From Diatrype stigma (lineage: Eukaryota > Ascomycota > Sordariomycetes > Xylariales > Diatrypaceae), in contig JAKJXP020000011.1 of the NCBI GenBank assembly GCA_022225965.2, positions 248,001 to 312,000 on the forward strand: a stretch of 64,000 bases of DNA. Reading direction: 5' to 3'. Both the position numbers and the translations under genes were made by a program. Each line of letters begins with the position of its first letter. Positions within the stretch are counted from its first letter, which is position 1. This document shows positions 45,801 to 55,815 of the stretch, one piece after another. The notes beneath the pieces are model-generated. The model saw only the letters and a program-made list of their open reading frames with translations, was not told the DNA's origin and did no database searches.

Positions 45801-46247
45801 ATGTCGTCGCATTTCGTTATTTATAAGTATTGCGATATAAGATTATTCGGTAATTTGTTGGTTATAATTTATAATAATAAGACTTTTTAGCGTTAGATTA
45901 TTAATTATTACGTTTTTTTTGCCAATAAAATCCTTATTTTTAATTACGATTTAAATATTAGCCTTTATTTTATAAATAGTAACGATAAATCCTTTCGTAA
46001 TATTAAGGTGCCTAGTTATATAAATGCGGCAATTTTTAAGGTTCGAATTACCGAATTATGGCTTGCTTTAAATTATAAGTTCCAATTCGAATGCTTACTT
46101 AAGAATAAAATTAAAGATATGGCCTTATTTATTATTAAATGCGTTAATTCGTTTAAATTATTATTCGTATTCGAAATTAATCCGGAATACGCCATAAGAA
46201 AAAATAATAAGACGACATATAATATTAATAAGCCGACGTTTATTTAA
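45801..46247 (+). pseudogene. Unidentified frame with two TAG interruptions
   Basis: From the ATG at 45801 (MSSHFVIYKYCDIRLF) the same frame runs to TAA at 46247, 148 codons with only two close TAG codons (near 45888-45896). Both can be CAG-to-TAG changes of the RIP type. The composition (VPSYINAAIFKVRITELWLALNYKFQFE) is protein-like. No family is recognised. It lies between the Helitron-type helicase and the right inverted repeat, so it may be cargo. Confidence 0.4.
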
Positions 46248-47226
46248 GTACCGTAATAAATGCTTTTAGGCCTATTCGAATATTAAGTTGGCGTTTTGTA
46301 TTGGATGTTTCGAAAGATGCTTTTAATTTTCGATTTGCTGGCAATTCATAATACGTATTAAAAAATTTAATAGGTATATTGCGATTTTTAGAAAAGGTCC
46401 GCCTTAAATAAATCTTGCTTTATTATTATCGTTTTTATAAATAAGCTTTCGTAATAAAATAATAAATGAACTTATAGCTTTTGGGTTGCTTATTTTTTTA
46501 AAGCTTTATTTATGAATTCCTTTTATATAAAGTAATGATATAATAATAATTACGATTAAGTTATTACGTCGTTAAATATATTAAATAATTAAGAAAAAAT
46601 AATTAAAAAACATATCGGCCTTAAAAATGAAAAGTCGGATAAACGCAATTAAGTAATTAATAATTAATTTAATTAATTTATTACCGTTAATTCCGATTTA
46701 TCGTCGGATATTATTTATATTTTCCCTTATAAGCGCTAATTTTCGTTTAGTTCCAGTTTAATATAGCAATTACGTCGCCTATTCCTTATGTTTTTTTAAA
46801 GCCGCTTTCGCTAACCCTTTTTTTAATAGCCCCTTTTTTAATAGTTCCTTTTTTAGTAGTTATTATTAATGCGATCCTAGCCGTTTTTGGATTTCGCTTT
46901 TCGATTACGACTATCCATAAGTAATAAAAAGCTAAATGTTTTATATAAATACGAATATTATACGCCTTATTTAAAGTACGGGCTTTCGATTAAGTATTTA
47001 ATAAACGAATTACATTTTTTATTCCCCGTAGGCTAAAAAAATGGGATTCGTATTTTCGCGATTTTTAGCGATAAAATAATTAAAGGAACTATAAATACGA
47101 ATTATGTTTATGCGGTAAATTATATTAAATTACTGCGCTTAGATTTAAAAAGAAATTAACGAAAAGCGTTATTTATAAGGCTTAAGTTATCGGTAATTAA
47201 TATAATTTTAAACAAAAAATTATAAC

Positions 47227-47335
47227 AATAGGAACGATTAATCGCAAGCGAAAACGCTCGAAATATTTCCTAAGCCTAAATTTTTAGACTTGATTTCCGT
47301 ATTATACCATTTTTATAAAATAACTTCCGATTAGG
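47227..47335 (-). repeat. Right terminal inverted repeat (~107 bp)
   Basis: The reverse complement of this interval aligns with 29048-29118 joined to 36707-36742, sharing for example CCTAATCGGA, ATAATACGGAAAT, AAATTTAGGCTT, GGAAATA and TTCGAGCGTTTTCGC. Differences are almost all C/T or G/A. Confidence 0.8.
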
Positions 47336-47508
47336 TTCTAATATTTTACGCCAACCCAAAAAATAAACAAATAAAATGGCCCAGCAACCCTAAAAAAATC
47401 GCCCCGCGCGGGAAATTTTTTTGACCCGGAGAAAAAAAAAAAGGTCCCCGAAGCTTGCGTAGGGCCGTATCTTTTTTTTCTTTTCGTAGCGGTCAAAAAA
47501 ATTTTATA
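47336..47508. other. Unexplained segment with hairpin between inverted repeat and copia
   Basis: About 170 bp that fit neither the inverted repeat nor copia coding sequence, which resumes at about 47509. It contains the GC palindrome CCCGCGCGGG (47403-47412). It also has a perfect 14-bp inverted repeat AAATTTTTTTGACC (47413-47426) / GGTCAAAAAAATTT (47491-47504) spaced by 64 bp. It is more GC-rich than its surroundings. It may be a small separate insertion or the true, asymmetric end of the inserted unit. Confidence 0.5.
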
Positions 47509-47900
47509 CCTTAAAGGCTTTTAAAGCTTTTGATTTTGAATTTAACAGCTTAATTTTTACATAACGGCTTCGTTTATTTAAAAAGGTAATATAATATTTA
47601 TACTTATTATAAATATTAAATAATGAATTCCCTAGGTTATTGTATATTCTTTATATAATATTATACTTTTTTTGGCTTATAGTTGTTTTATTTATTTTGC
47701 GGTAATTTTTTGTTATATTGTAAATATTATACTTCCAGTTATTATATTAAACGTATTCCTTTTTCGAAATTTTTACCTTTTTAGATATAAGGAATTTTGT
47801 TAAGGGCTTTAAAAATAGGTAATCCATTTTGTTATGCCATATAATAAGCTTATTAAATATAAGCTAATTAATGAAATTCAGTATATTCTTTGGCTTATTT
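47509..47900 (-). pseudogene. Copia integrase, N-terminal part (relic)
   Basis: The minus-strand translation reads KYYITFLNKRSRYVKIKLLNSKSKALKAFK, matching the copia integrase core start (KYFLTFIDDxSRYxWVYxLKxKSEVFExFK) with Asp changed to Asn. It breaks off at the insertion boundary and resumes at 29047. Confidence 0.75.
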
Positions 47901-48166
47901 TGGCCGGGAAACAACTTAAACGGTATATAATATAATCCGTTTTTGTAATATTCTTTTATAATAAGGTCTTTATTTTTATTATATAGCTTAATGCTATTAA
48001 TGGCATTTATAATTGTATAATAATTTTTAAGCTTATTTATGAATAAAAGGTTAATACTTAGTTTTGGAATATAATTAATCCTTTTTATCGTATATACCTT
48101 TTTAAAGGTAATACATTATATTATTAAATTACCAGCTTCTTTTATAATAAGGGAACGTACGTTATT

Positions 48167-48475
48167 TCATTTTACGATTTTATGAATTTGCTTTATATTA
48201 ATTAATAGATTTCTATTAGCTACAGTAATGAAAGTGGCCTTATTATTCGTAATTAGCTTTATTATATCCCTATCTTTAAATTTCGTAAAATTTAAATAAT
48301 TTGGGCCAGAGTTAGTATTATATATAAAGCTGGCTTTATTTGTATTATAACGACTTATTTCAAAATCGTTTATATCTATCCTTTCAAATGTAAGAGAAAA
48401 AAGGAATTCGGAAAGATCTAATTTAAATAAATCCTCGTTTTTCCCTTTGTTGGATTTTTCCGATATAAGGCCCAA
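48167..48475 (-). pseudogene. Copia protease region (relic)
   Basis: An open minus-strand frame of 102 codons. SFIYNTNSGPNYLNFTKFKD corresponds to the copia protease site (W-x-x-DSGAxxH...FxxF), with catalytic Asp replaced by Asn. The downstream ITVANRNLLI part fits the usual V(x)VADGxxLxI strand. It lies between the gag zinc knuckle and the integrase. Confidence 0.6.
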
Positions 48476-50060
48476 AATAAGGGTGTCTTCCTCGGAATCG
48501 ATTAAGGCACCTAAAAGATCCTTTTGTTTCTTTTTCCGTTTTTTCCTTTTTAAGCTACTGGAGCTAATGGATTTTAAGGAATTATTTTCTTTTTGTTTCT
48601 TTTTATCCCTTTTAGGGCCGGATTATTTCTTATTTACCTTATCCTTTTTTTTCCAGCTTTTTGGAGCCTTATTAGGGTAAAGGAAATAATAGTCCTTTTT
48701 CTGGTGCCCTTAAATTCTGCAATAGTTGCAATATATTTGTTTTTTCTGTTTCCAAGGCTTTTTATTTTTTATATAAAGGATTTTTTCCTTTTTATTCATT
48801 CCTTTGGATTCATTCATTAAAAAAGAAAACAAGGTATTTTTAGAACTTATTAAAAAGTTCTAACGTAAAGATTGGGTAATATTTTAAACGAAGGCTTTAT
48901 ATTTTTCGAATAAATTATTTAATACCTAAGCAATTATAACCTAATCTGGAAGGTTTATTTTATTTAGCTTAAGTTCGTTCGTTATAAACCTTATTTTATT
49001 AAGGTAAGCTTCGAAAGTATCAAAATTTTTTATAAAGGAATTAAAGAATTCTTTTAGTAATAAAAATTCTATTATAAATTCTTTTGGCCGGTAGTAATTT
49101 TTTAGGGCCTTTTAAGCTTTTTTATAATTTAATATGGATTTGATATAAATTAAGGGATCTTTTTTGTAAAGGAGTTATATAATGGCTAGGGCTTTATTAT
49201 TATTCTCCTGGATTAACGTTTTAAAGGAAGTAGGGATTTCTTGACTTTCCTGGTTTTCCTGGCTTTTCTGGATTTTTATAGCTGTTATGGCTGTTTCCTT
49301 TATTTCCAAAATAAGGGCATGGTTTAGATTTTCCTTTATAAGGGTAGTCTTTGCCTTAATGGCCCATATTTTATAATTTTTTATGCCCTTAAGCAGCGTA
49401 ATGCGGCTTTGGGGGTTAATTTTTATTGTTATAAGTAATTATATAAAAAGAGATAACGGTAAAATTAATGCCTTTTAAAATCTGGAAGCTTAAATTCTTT
49501 TAATTCGAATGATATAGGTTGCGTATGTTTTTGACGGTTAAATAAGGAATAACCGTAAAGTTAATATCGGTAATAATTGAAAATAATGCAGCAATATAGG
49601 ATATTGCTTAATGAATAATTTCTATTTCCATAAGTAATAAAGGTAGAAAAATTCTGTTTTAAAATATAAAACTTAATTAATTAAGCTGTCGAATGGTCCA
49701 AGTTTCGTCTAGATCGGATAAGGTTTGGTAAAGATACGGACGAATAATGGGATAAAAAGATCTGATATATTTATAACAGAAATATTTAAATAGTAATTAC
49801 TTTGTGATTTAACGGAAAAAGTAGGTATGATAAATCGGTTTTAAAATTTAATTATTCTAATTAAGAGGATTTTAATGATGTAGAAATTTCCCGATTCGGA
49901 TAAGTATTAGTCGAGATATAAGTAAATGGGTTAAAAATAACTTTAGTTGTATTATATTTATTGTTTCCTTTAGGGTAACCTTTTTTAAAAGAGGTATATT
50001 GGCTTTTGCAAGCCGTATAAAAGTCCTGTAGGTATATATTGCCTATTTGGGCGCTACTTC
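48476..50060 (-). pseudogene. Copia gag relic with zinc knuckle
   Basis: The minus strand around 48745-48700 encodes CNYCRI(stop)GHQKKDYYF, a CX2CX4HX4C nucleocapsid knuckle whose last Cys has become Tyr. Lys-rich sequence lies below it. The remaining gag (to about 49.5 kb) is broken by stops. The plus-strand frames 48447-48680 and 48593-48820 are shadows. Confidence 0.6.
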
Positions 50061-50073
50061 GGGCCTTATAACC

Positions 50074-50459
50074 TATAAGATTATACGGTATATGGTTATA
50101 TTATATTAAATAATACGAATGTAGCAGTGAAATAAATAGGCATTAAATAAGGTTAAGTAAACGTATATAAAGGTAGTTATTTAAGTATGAAGTAATATTC
50201 GTGTATGTATATAAGTGTATAAGGTTTCGATTTCTTATATATTAGCTAAGTGGCTGTTATTTCTATTTATATATAAAGTATTTCCTAATGCGGTAATTGT
50301 CCCTATCCTTTCTATTATAATGGAAGTCCTTGTTTTCTTTATTCTATACAGTAATTGCTTCCGGCAATATACCGTTTCCGGCAGTAATTCTGCTGTATAA
50401 GTGCAACTCCTTTATAGTTGCTTTGTTATACTGTCTTGCTGCATTTAACAAATCCTACA
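50074..50459 (-). repeat. Copia 5' LTR (right), 386 bp
   Basis: Starts TATAAGATTATACGG and ends AAATCCTACA (intact CA end). It is the same length as the left LTR and is followed by the target copy TAAGA (50460-50464). Confidence 0.93.
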
Positions 50460-50464
50460 TAAGA

Positions 50465-51572
50465 GTTTTCCGTAACTTTACTCATTATATTACAGCTATT
50501 TATAGGTGGTAGGTACCTGTAATTATAGTGCTTTTAATGGAAATAGATCGATATATTTATAAGGCTTATAAGTAGTTATGAGCAGCTACCAGTGGCTTAA
50601 GGGGGTGGCTCACCCCCTGAGGCTAGCGTATAGGTGGCGCGCGGCGCTTAGGATTCCCTTACCACCCGTACCGAATTGCATATGTTAGTATTCAATTACT
50701 ATCACTTATACGAATCTTGTGTATATAAAACAGGAGGCCCGGGAGTTCGAGCTCTGCAGGAAAACGCCTTTTCCGCATTAACAGCTATACTAGAAACAGT
50801 AGAATAGGCAAATATAACGGATTACAGGGAACCAAAAGAAGCTTCTTCACATAATGCCGTCTATTAATGATATATTTAGAGGCCAAGGTCTTAAAATTTG
50901 AGAGAATCAGTAATCATCCAAACAAGGCGCTGCATACTTATGGCAGAGACTCGCTAGTGGCTTAAGATTCAAAGAACTGATTCTGAGCAGAAATCAAGAT
51001 CGAGCTCGAAATTAAGTCCTTCTTGGGAAACTACCACGCGAGGAAGTCAGCGTAGATGCGGTTCAGAAGACTCGGTACTTCAAACCTGTCAAGATATAGG
51101 GGCTAAATAGGAGAGCTGGTCCACATATTTGTGTGATCCGCACCTAGCGGCTTGGCGCATGTTATATAGACCTCTGCAGCCGATATATCTCCCTGGGGTA
51201 CTTATTGGGACATCCCCTTTGCTTCGTACAACAGCCTGGCAGTAATTCGTCTGCGAATCCTGCAGGTTCGCTAGATGAAACAAGTTTAAGCTATAAATAT
51301 ATGTTATGTTCCTCCAAAATGAAGCGCTTACGTACCTCTTCCTAGTCTTCAGCCTGCTTGGATCTTGGTTTCACAGCATCAGCAGGACTTCCTAGTATGA
51401 CTCTAATACGTTTCACCTATTACGACGCTGGTCTGCTTAAAGACCACATCACCACCCGTATTTCCCAACTGAAAATTTCCTTTCGATTCACGCAAATTTC
51501 TTCGGTACTACCCCTGCTCACATATATACAGTAGAGGTCGACCAAGTTTGAAACTATATATGATTGCATAGC
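50465..51572. other. Intergenic region after the nest
   Basis: Normal composition resumes within about 150 bp. It contains a hairpin-forming GGGGGTGGCTCACCCCC at about 50601-50617 and an inverted copy of the 23.4/23.7-kb dispersed repeat at 51087-51119. No gene is seen; the frames at 51089-51620 are unsupported. Confidence 0.55.
51087..51119 (-). repeat. Dispersed repeat, copy 3 (inverted)
   Basis: TGTCAAGATATAGGGGCTAAATAGGAGAGCTGG is the reverse complement of the AGCTCTCCTATTTAGCCCCTATAT(CG)CGACA core found at 23.4 and 23.65 kb. Confidence 0.6.
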
Positions 51573-52934
51573 ATGTCCGCCTTTAGTCCATCTCCCTTCG
51601 ACGGGAATCAACCAATTCAAGCTCGGAATCTGCTTGAGTCCGCCACGCTCGCTTTCTTCAATTCAGGTCCACTATACTCCTTCATATCTATATTCCTTGC
51701 TTCGACGACTTTTTTTGTGTTCATTCGCACCTATTACAGTGTGATGTGCATAAAGAGACTTCATATTGAAGATTGTATGTTGTCGGTATTTGTCTTGCAC
51801 TTTTGTTACTTCGAGCTAAGAATATATAGACCTCTTGCTCGTAGCATTTGTACGTCTCTCGACTAAGCGCCAGTCTTTCATAAGTCTTCATTCATACCTA
51901 GCTAACAGTCTGTTGTATAGGGATGTTTTGTTGGCTTTGCTTCTTGCATCTACCGTATTCTTATGTATTTCTTTCCAACCTCCGGACGGGCATCAGTGCC
52001 TGATATAGATAAGGGACTGGAAACACTCCTTTTTGTAAGTGAAAAGGCAACTAGAATATTCCGTAGTAATACTAATATCAATCATGGTAAAGCTTACATA
52101 CATAGCTACCTGCCTGTACATCATTATCTTGATGTTGACAAAAGCGGCTATTTTGTTACAATGGGTCCATATATTTGTTCCATCTGGCACCCGCAACACG
52201 TTCTTTTGGATGTGCTACGTTATTCTTTATATCAATATCCTATTTTATACCTCGATGGCCTTCGTTCATATTCTGCGATGCAAGCCAGTCAGTCAACCAT
52301 GGTACATGGTGGAATTTCGCTGGTGCAGCGGTAATAGCACCAATATACTCACTGGAAATATGGGCATCATCTCAGGCTCAATCAACGTTACTTCGGATAT
52401 CTTGATCCTACTTTTGCCACAGAAAGTAATACGGGAATTACAGCTCAGCAAGAAGAAGAAGCTTGGTGTATTTGCTGTGTTCGCCGTTGGTGTGCTGTAA
52501 GTTGTCATTCTTGGCACAGGAGTATTTTCTGGTCCGTCCCTTGACATGTTGCTAACATTGGATTCAGTGCATGTGTCTCTGCAGGAGTTCGACTGGGTAT
52601 AGCTACTCTGGCTGACGACAGTTTGTATACGCAGCCTCAGTTGATAATATACACTGGTGCAGAAATGACGTGCCTGTTCTTGGTATTCTGCATACCTTCA
52701 GCCCCTAAAGCGTTCCGCAGCATGAAATTTGCTATCGGATTTCAACATCGGGTCCAGCCTGGGGTAGATGAAGCAATGCTGGTTAATAACCCGATGAGGA
52801 GGGAACACGCTAATAGTCTACCGGGTCTTATTGGTAGATCATATGGAAGACTCCAGGAAGATAGCATATCATTGACAACACTTGAGCCTGTATTGTATCA
52901 ACGTCTATCCTCCGAGGTTTATCGACAGACCTAA
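51573..52934 (+). CDS. Rhodopsin-domain (PTH11-like) integral membrane protein
   Basis: Predicted joins are 51573-51785, 51921-52034, 52093-52496 and 52568-52934, giving 365 aa. Introns of 135, 58 and 71 nt have fungal branch sites (GCTAAC, TACTAAT, GCTAAC) and keep the frame throughout. The protein begins MSAFSPSPFDGNQ and has about seven hydrophobic segments: SFISIFLASTTFFVFI; CFVGFASCIYRILMYFF; YIATCLYIIILMLTKAAILL; TFFWMCYVILYINILFYTSMAFVHIL; the INVTSDILILLLP segment; KLGVFAVFAVGVLACVSAGVRLGIA; and IIYTGAEMTCLFLVFCIPSAPKAF. HIEDCMLS, TKAAILL, CKPVSQPW, NVTSDILILLLP and the final E-T-C-FLVFCIPSxPK match the fungal Rhodopsin-domain family. These are plasma-membrane proteins of mostly unknown ligand. 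The second exon is the least typical part, so that intron pair is the weakest. Confidence 0.78.
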
Positions 52935-54324
52935 TATAGTTTGCACTAATAGAAATATTATTGTCTATCTACGCAGCTACTTATATTTAAGGAGAGGGAA
53001 ATATGGGCGCAGGTTTAAGGATAGCCTAATCTCCAGGACCTAGGAAGGAAAGAATTCACCAAGCTAATCAAGATTCATTCATTTATCCCCGAATTATCTG
53101 CGTTCAATGTCAATCATTCTTACATCACATGACAATGCACCCCAATGGTATGGAATAGTTTATGGTAGATCCATTTTACAAACTCGAAACAATCACCCCT
53201 GGCCATTCACAGGTCCTTGAAACTTTACATATGGACTCTTGAAGTAGTAGTAGTCTTAGCTTGTTGAATTACCGCCACTAACCTAACACAAGCCATTATG
53301 CCGGCCCGCCTTCTGATGGTAATAGAGTAACAAATGGTGACCATTCATCTGCAGTATACAACATAGCAGCCTCAATATCATACGTGGTAATCCGGTGTTT
53401 TGTATTTAGGTTTTATTTATAGAGGCCGTGATAATAACAAGGCATGATTCAAAATGGGGTGAATGTTATGCCGTGTTTGCTAAGGTCCTAAAGCAAACAT
53501 TCAGCGTGCCGTAATCGGAAGTCTAGGGGAAGGTATATATTGCAAAATTTTCAATTGGGGACTTATGATCCTTGTTCATCAATTTTAGCAAATATAGTAT
53601 TGTGTGAGGTTGCCTATAGACGTATGTATATGTCCGTCGTAAGGTGCTTCCTACTGTTATTTTAATCCCTGGTCATACCTTCTCGCAAGCTTCTCGCGGT
53701 ATTGAACAATAGGTAGTTATCAACTAGATCCATATGGCTGTTACAATATAACAGCCGAAAACCGGAACATAAACCCTAAGCCTCCTGAGGAATGAGCTTG
53801 GACTTTCGCGCCCCCACCCTCAGAGAAGCAAGTTGGTTGTGGTTGTTATAGATCCTTCACCACACGTAAGCACACCCTGTGTTCTTTGCAACCAGGACCC
53901 TTGGTGATATGATTGGATAGTTACAGCTATACTATACGGCTGTAAAGCTATTATTGTGTTGGATCACAATATGACATTGCAGGTAACATATTGTCCGACT
54001 TTGACCATTATGTGTATGAGCATCAGTTCTATATTTATACCATTCTTCTCCTGCTTATTGACCTACCTCTCCTAAGGTACCACCGAACATGATGATTCCT
54101 CCAACCCACTTCTAAATAGTACACTAGCCTATGGTGCTCCAGAATATAAGAACGACATCTACCCACCCCAACGTACTTAAACCTTTCCTTTACACCTGGT
54201 GCAACCTACACTTCATGCAAGCTTCTACAGCCATTGCCTGCGTAGAGCTGCTACCTGATCTATCCACCTTCTTGATTTTCTCACCAATCTTGACTTCGAC
54301 ACACACCCAACACATCTAGTTACG
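52935..54324. other. Intergenic region
   Basis: Normal-composition DNA with no supported gene. A 62-codon frame at 54131-54319 directly upstream of the F-box gene is more likely 5' leader sequence. Confidence 0.5.
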
Positions 54325-55446
54325 ATGCCTTCTCTACTCGCTTTTCCCGTGGAGATCCTTTGGAACATAATATTTTCCTTGCAAGATGACCCACATGATG
54401 ACTACATTCCTCACCTCTCACGGCTTGCTTCCTCTTGTCGCACACTATATTTCAAACTGGGCATCTCGTTCCGGGCCGACGCTCAATATCACAAGATTCA
54501 AGCTTCCACAGACATACAGAGGTCTATGTTTGGCATGAACCGACCTCCGGGGAGGGACCCGAGTCTGTTCTGGTGTATCAACAAGTCAAATGACATTGGG
54601 CAGATCGCAGACTGTCTCAGAGCATGGAAGTCCGCATTCCCGGACGCTATCGTGCATGGAGTATCTCAGTACTGCACCAGAAAAAGCCCCGGCCACGCAG
54701 CTATCCGAAGACATCGGCTCGACATACTACAACTCCTCGTACGAGAGGGATTCTCTATAACAGGAGGCAGAGTCGACGTCTCTTGGCTCCGTTGTAACAA
54801 TCTCCTGATGTACGCCATCGAAAAGAAACAAGATGATATCGCTTTATGGTTGGTCGAACAAGGAGCTGAATTCGGCCAGCTCGAAGTTGAAGCGGCCGTT
54901 TGGTATAACCGACCATCAGTGCTTGCCGTGCTCTTGTCTCAGGCTGCTACAGCACCAGGTGGGATATCAGCGGCTTTAGACGAGAGGGGCTTAGAGGAAG
55001 CATTGAAGACAGCATACCAGCATGCTCGTCGCCTCTTCGGTCCAATTAGGGATGAGAATGGGAATGGACATGGGGGAGTCATCGACTTACTGGTTGAAGC
55101 GGGTGCGAGCCTGTCCAACTCCACCAATGATAACTACCATCCACTTCTCGAAGCGGCTCAGCATGGCGCCTATGGCAACGCACTTCGTATCTTCGAGCAT
55201 CAGGTTCGCCAAGATATCATTCCAGTGGAAGACCTGTGGTATACCGCAGATTTTGCGACAAGATCCGATCAGGGCCTCGCGCTGGTCAAAGCAATCCACC
55301 CGAAATTCACCCATCTGATGTATGAAAACGACGAAGATAGGAATCAGCCATCCGACTCGGTTGTCAAGAAGGCTCGGCAACATCTCATTGAAATTGCAGG
55401 CCTTGCTGGATCTTCACAAGTGCTCCGATACCTTCAGGAGAATTAG
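54325..55446 (+). CDS. F-box-like protein with ankyrin-type repeats
   Basis: Single exon, 373 aa. The start (ACGATGCC) opens MPSLLAFPVEILWNIIFSLQ, the LPxEILxxIxxxL pattern of an F-box that would recruit Skp1 in an SCF ubiquitin ligase. It is followed by HLSRLASSCRTLYFKLG, the usual F-box helix 3 region. After a linker come degenerate ankyrin units: GHAAIRRHRLDILQLLVREGFSI, NNLLMYAIEKKQDDIALWLVEQGAEF, GHGGVIDLLVEAGASLS and HPLLEAAQHGAYGNALRIFEHQ. F-box/ankyrin proteins are a large, variable family in filamentous ascomycetes. The target is unknown. The sequence is intact and without RIP. Confidence 0.8.
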   Translation: MPSLLAFPVEILWNIIFSLQDDPHDDYIPHLSRLASSCRTLYFKLGISFRADAQYHKIQASTDIQRSMFGMNRPPGRDPSLFWCINKSNDIGQIADCLRAWKSAFPDAIVHGVSQYCTRKSPGHAAIRRHRLDILQLLVREGFSITGGRVDVSWLRCNNLLMYAIEKKQDDIALWLVEQGAEFGQLEVEAAVWYNRPSVLAVLLSQAATAPGGISAALDERGLEEALKTAYQHARRLFGPIRDENGNGHGGVIDLLVEAGASLSNSTNDNYHPLLEAAQHGAYGNALRIFEHQVRQDIIPVEDLWYTADFATRSDQGLALVKAIHPKFTHLMYENDEDRNQPSDSVVKKARQHLIEIAGLAGSSQVLRYLQEN

Positions 55447-55815
55447 GCGGTGACCTTGTTGGAAACTTGGGTGTTTGGGTCTTGTCAACATGCCATGCTA
55501 GACAACTAGGGGCAGCAGAGATACAATACAGGACGAAAGGAAACCCAGGCTTTTGGACACAAAAGTTTCCCTAGGAATGCTACAATGCAGTTTAGCTTTT
55601 AGGTCTAAAATCAACCAGACTATTCCGAACTTGACATATGCCTTATGTGCTACGCTGATCTTCTCGGATTGCGGCTAACATGAACAGAGCCAAGTTACCT
55701 CACATTGACTACTACGTAAATCCCGAAACCCCTTAACGTGATATATACCCCCTGGTGCTCATCTCTCGATGGATAGTGTACTGTGCTAATCGTACCCTTT
55801 TACCGAGTCCCTCTA

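Larger units (their letters stand above)
44201..47226. other. 3' half of the Helitron-type unit
   Basis: RIP-mutated AT-rich DNA. Apart from the two unidentified frames listed, it shows a local direct duplication of ATTTATAAGCCAGATTTTTA near 45619-45690 and AT-rich tracts. No other gene is recognisable. Confidence 0.5.
29048..47335 (+). mobile_element. Helitron-type Rep/helicase unit bounded by long inverted repeats
   Basis: The insert in the copia integrase starts with CCTAATCGGAGGTTATTTTA at 29048 and ends with the inverted copy of the same sequence at 47335. With the gypsy insertion removed, the inverted repeats align for about 107 bp, almost all differences being transitions. Inside, on the plus strand, translation through RIP stops gives Helitron Rep motifs and a Pif1-like helicase. 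Removing the gypsy (7.6 kb) and the TRIM (0.65 kb) leaves about 10 kb. A target duplication could not be assigned. Canonical Helitrons have no long terminal inverted repeats, so this is either an unusual Helitron-like element or a TIR element that captured or hosts a Helitron. Confidence 0.6.
25521..50459 (-). mobile_element. Ty1/copia LTR retrotransposon, RIP-inactivated and split by nested insertions
   Basis: Two direct repeats of exactly 386 bp (25521-25906 and 50074-50459) have ancestral ends TGTAGGATT...AATCCTACA. They are flanked by a perfect 5-bp target duplication, TAAGA (25516-25520 and 50460-50464), proving one insertion event. The coding strand is minus. From high to low coordinates I see gag with a zinc knuckle, protease, integrase, then reverse transcriptase/RNase H, which is the copia order. 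A polypurine tract (TTAAGGGGGGG on the minus strand, 25907-25917) adjoins the 3' LTR. A half-tRNA-type primer site (GGTTATAAGGCCCG, minus) adjoins the 5' LTR at 50060-50073. Removing the insert (29048-47335, plus an unresolved ~170 bp) leaves an element of about 6.5 kb, a normal copia size. All proteins are broken by RIP-type stops. Confidence 0.93.

Noticed and set aside
50586..50765. tRNA or tRNA-derived SINE suggested by an A-box-like TGGCTTAAGGGG and a B-box-like GAGTTCGAGCTC
   Set aside because: The boxes are about 140 bp apart, the T-arm does not pair properly, and no acceptor stem can be formed. Both are likely chance matches.
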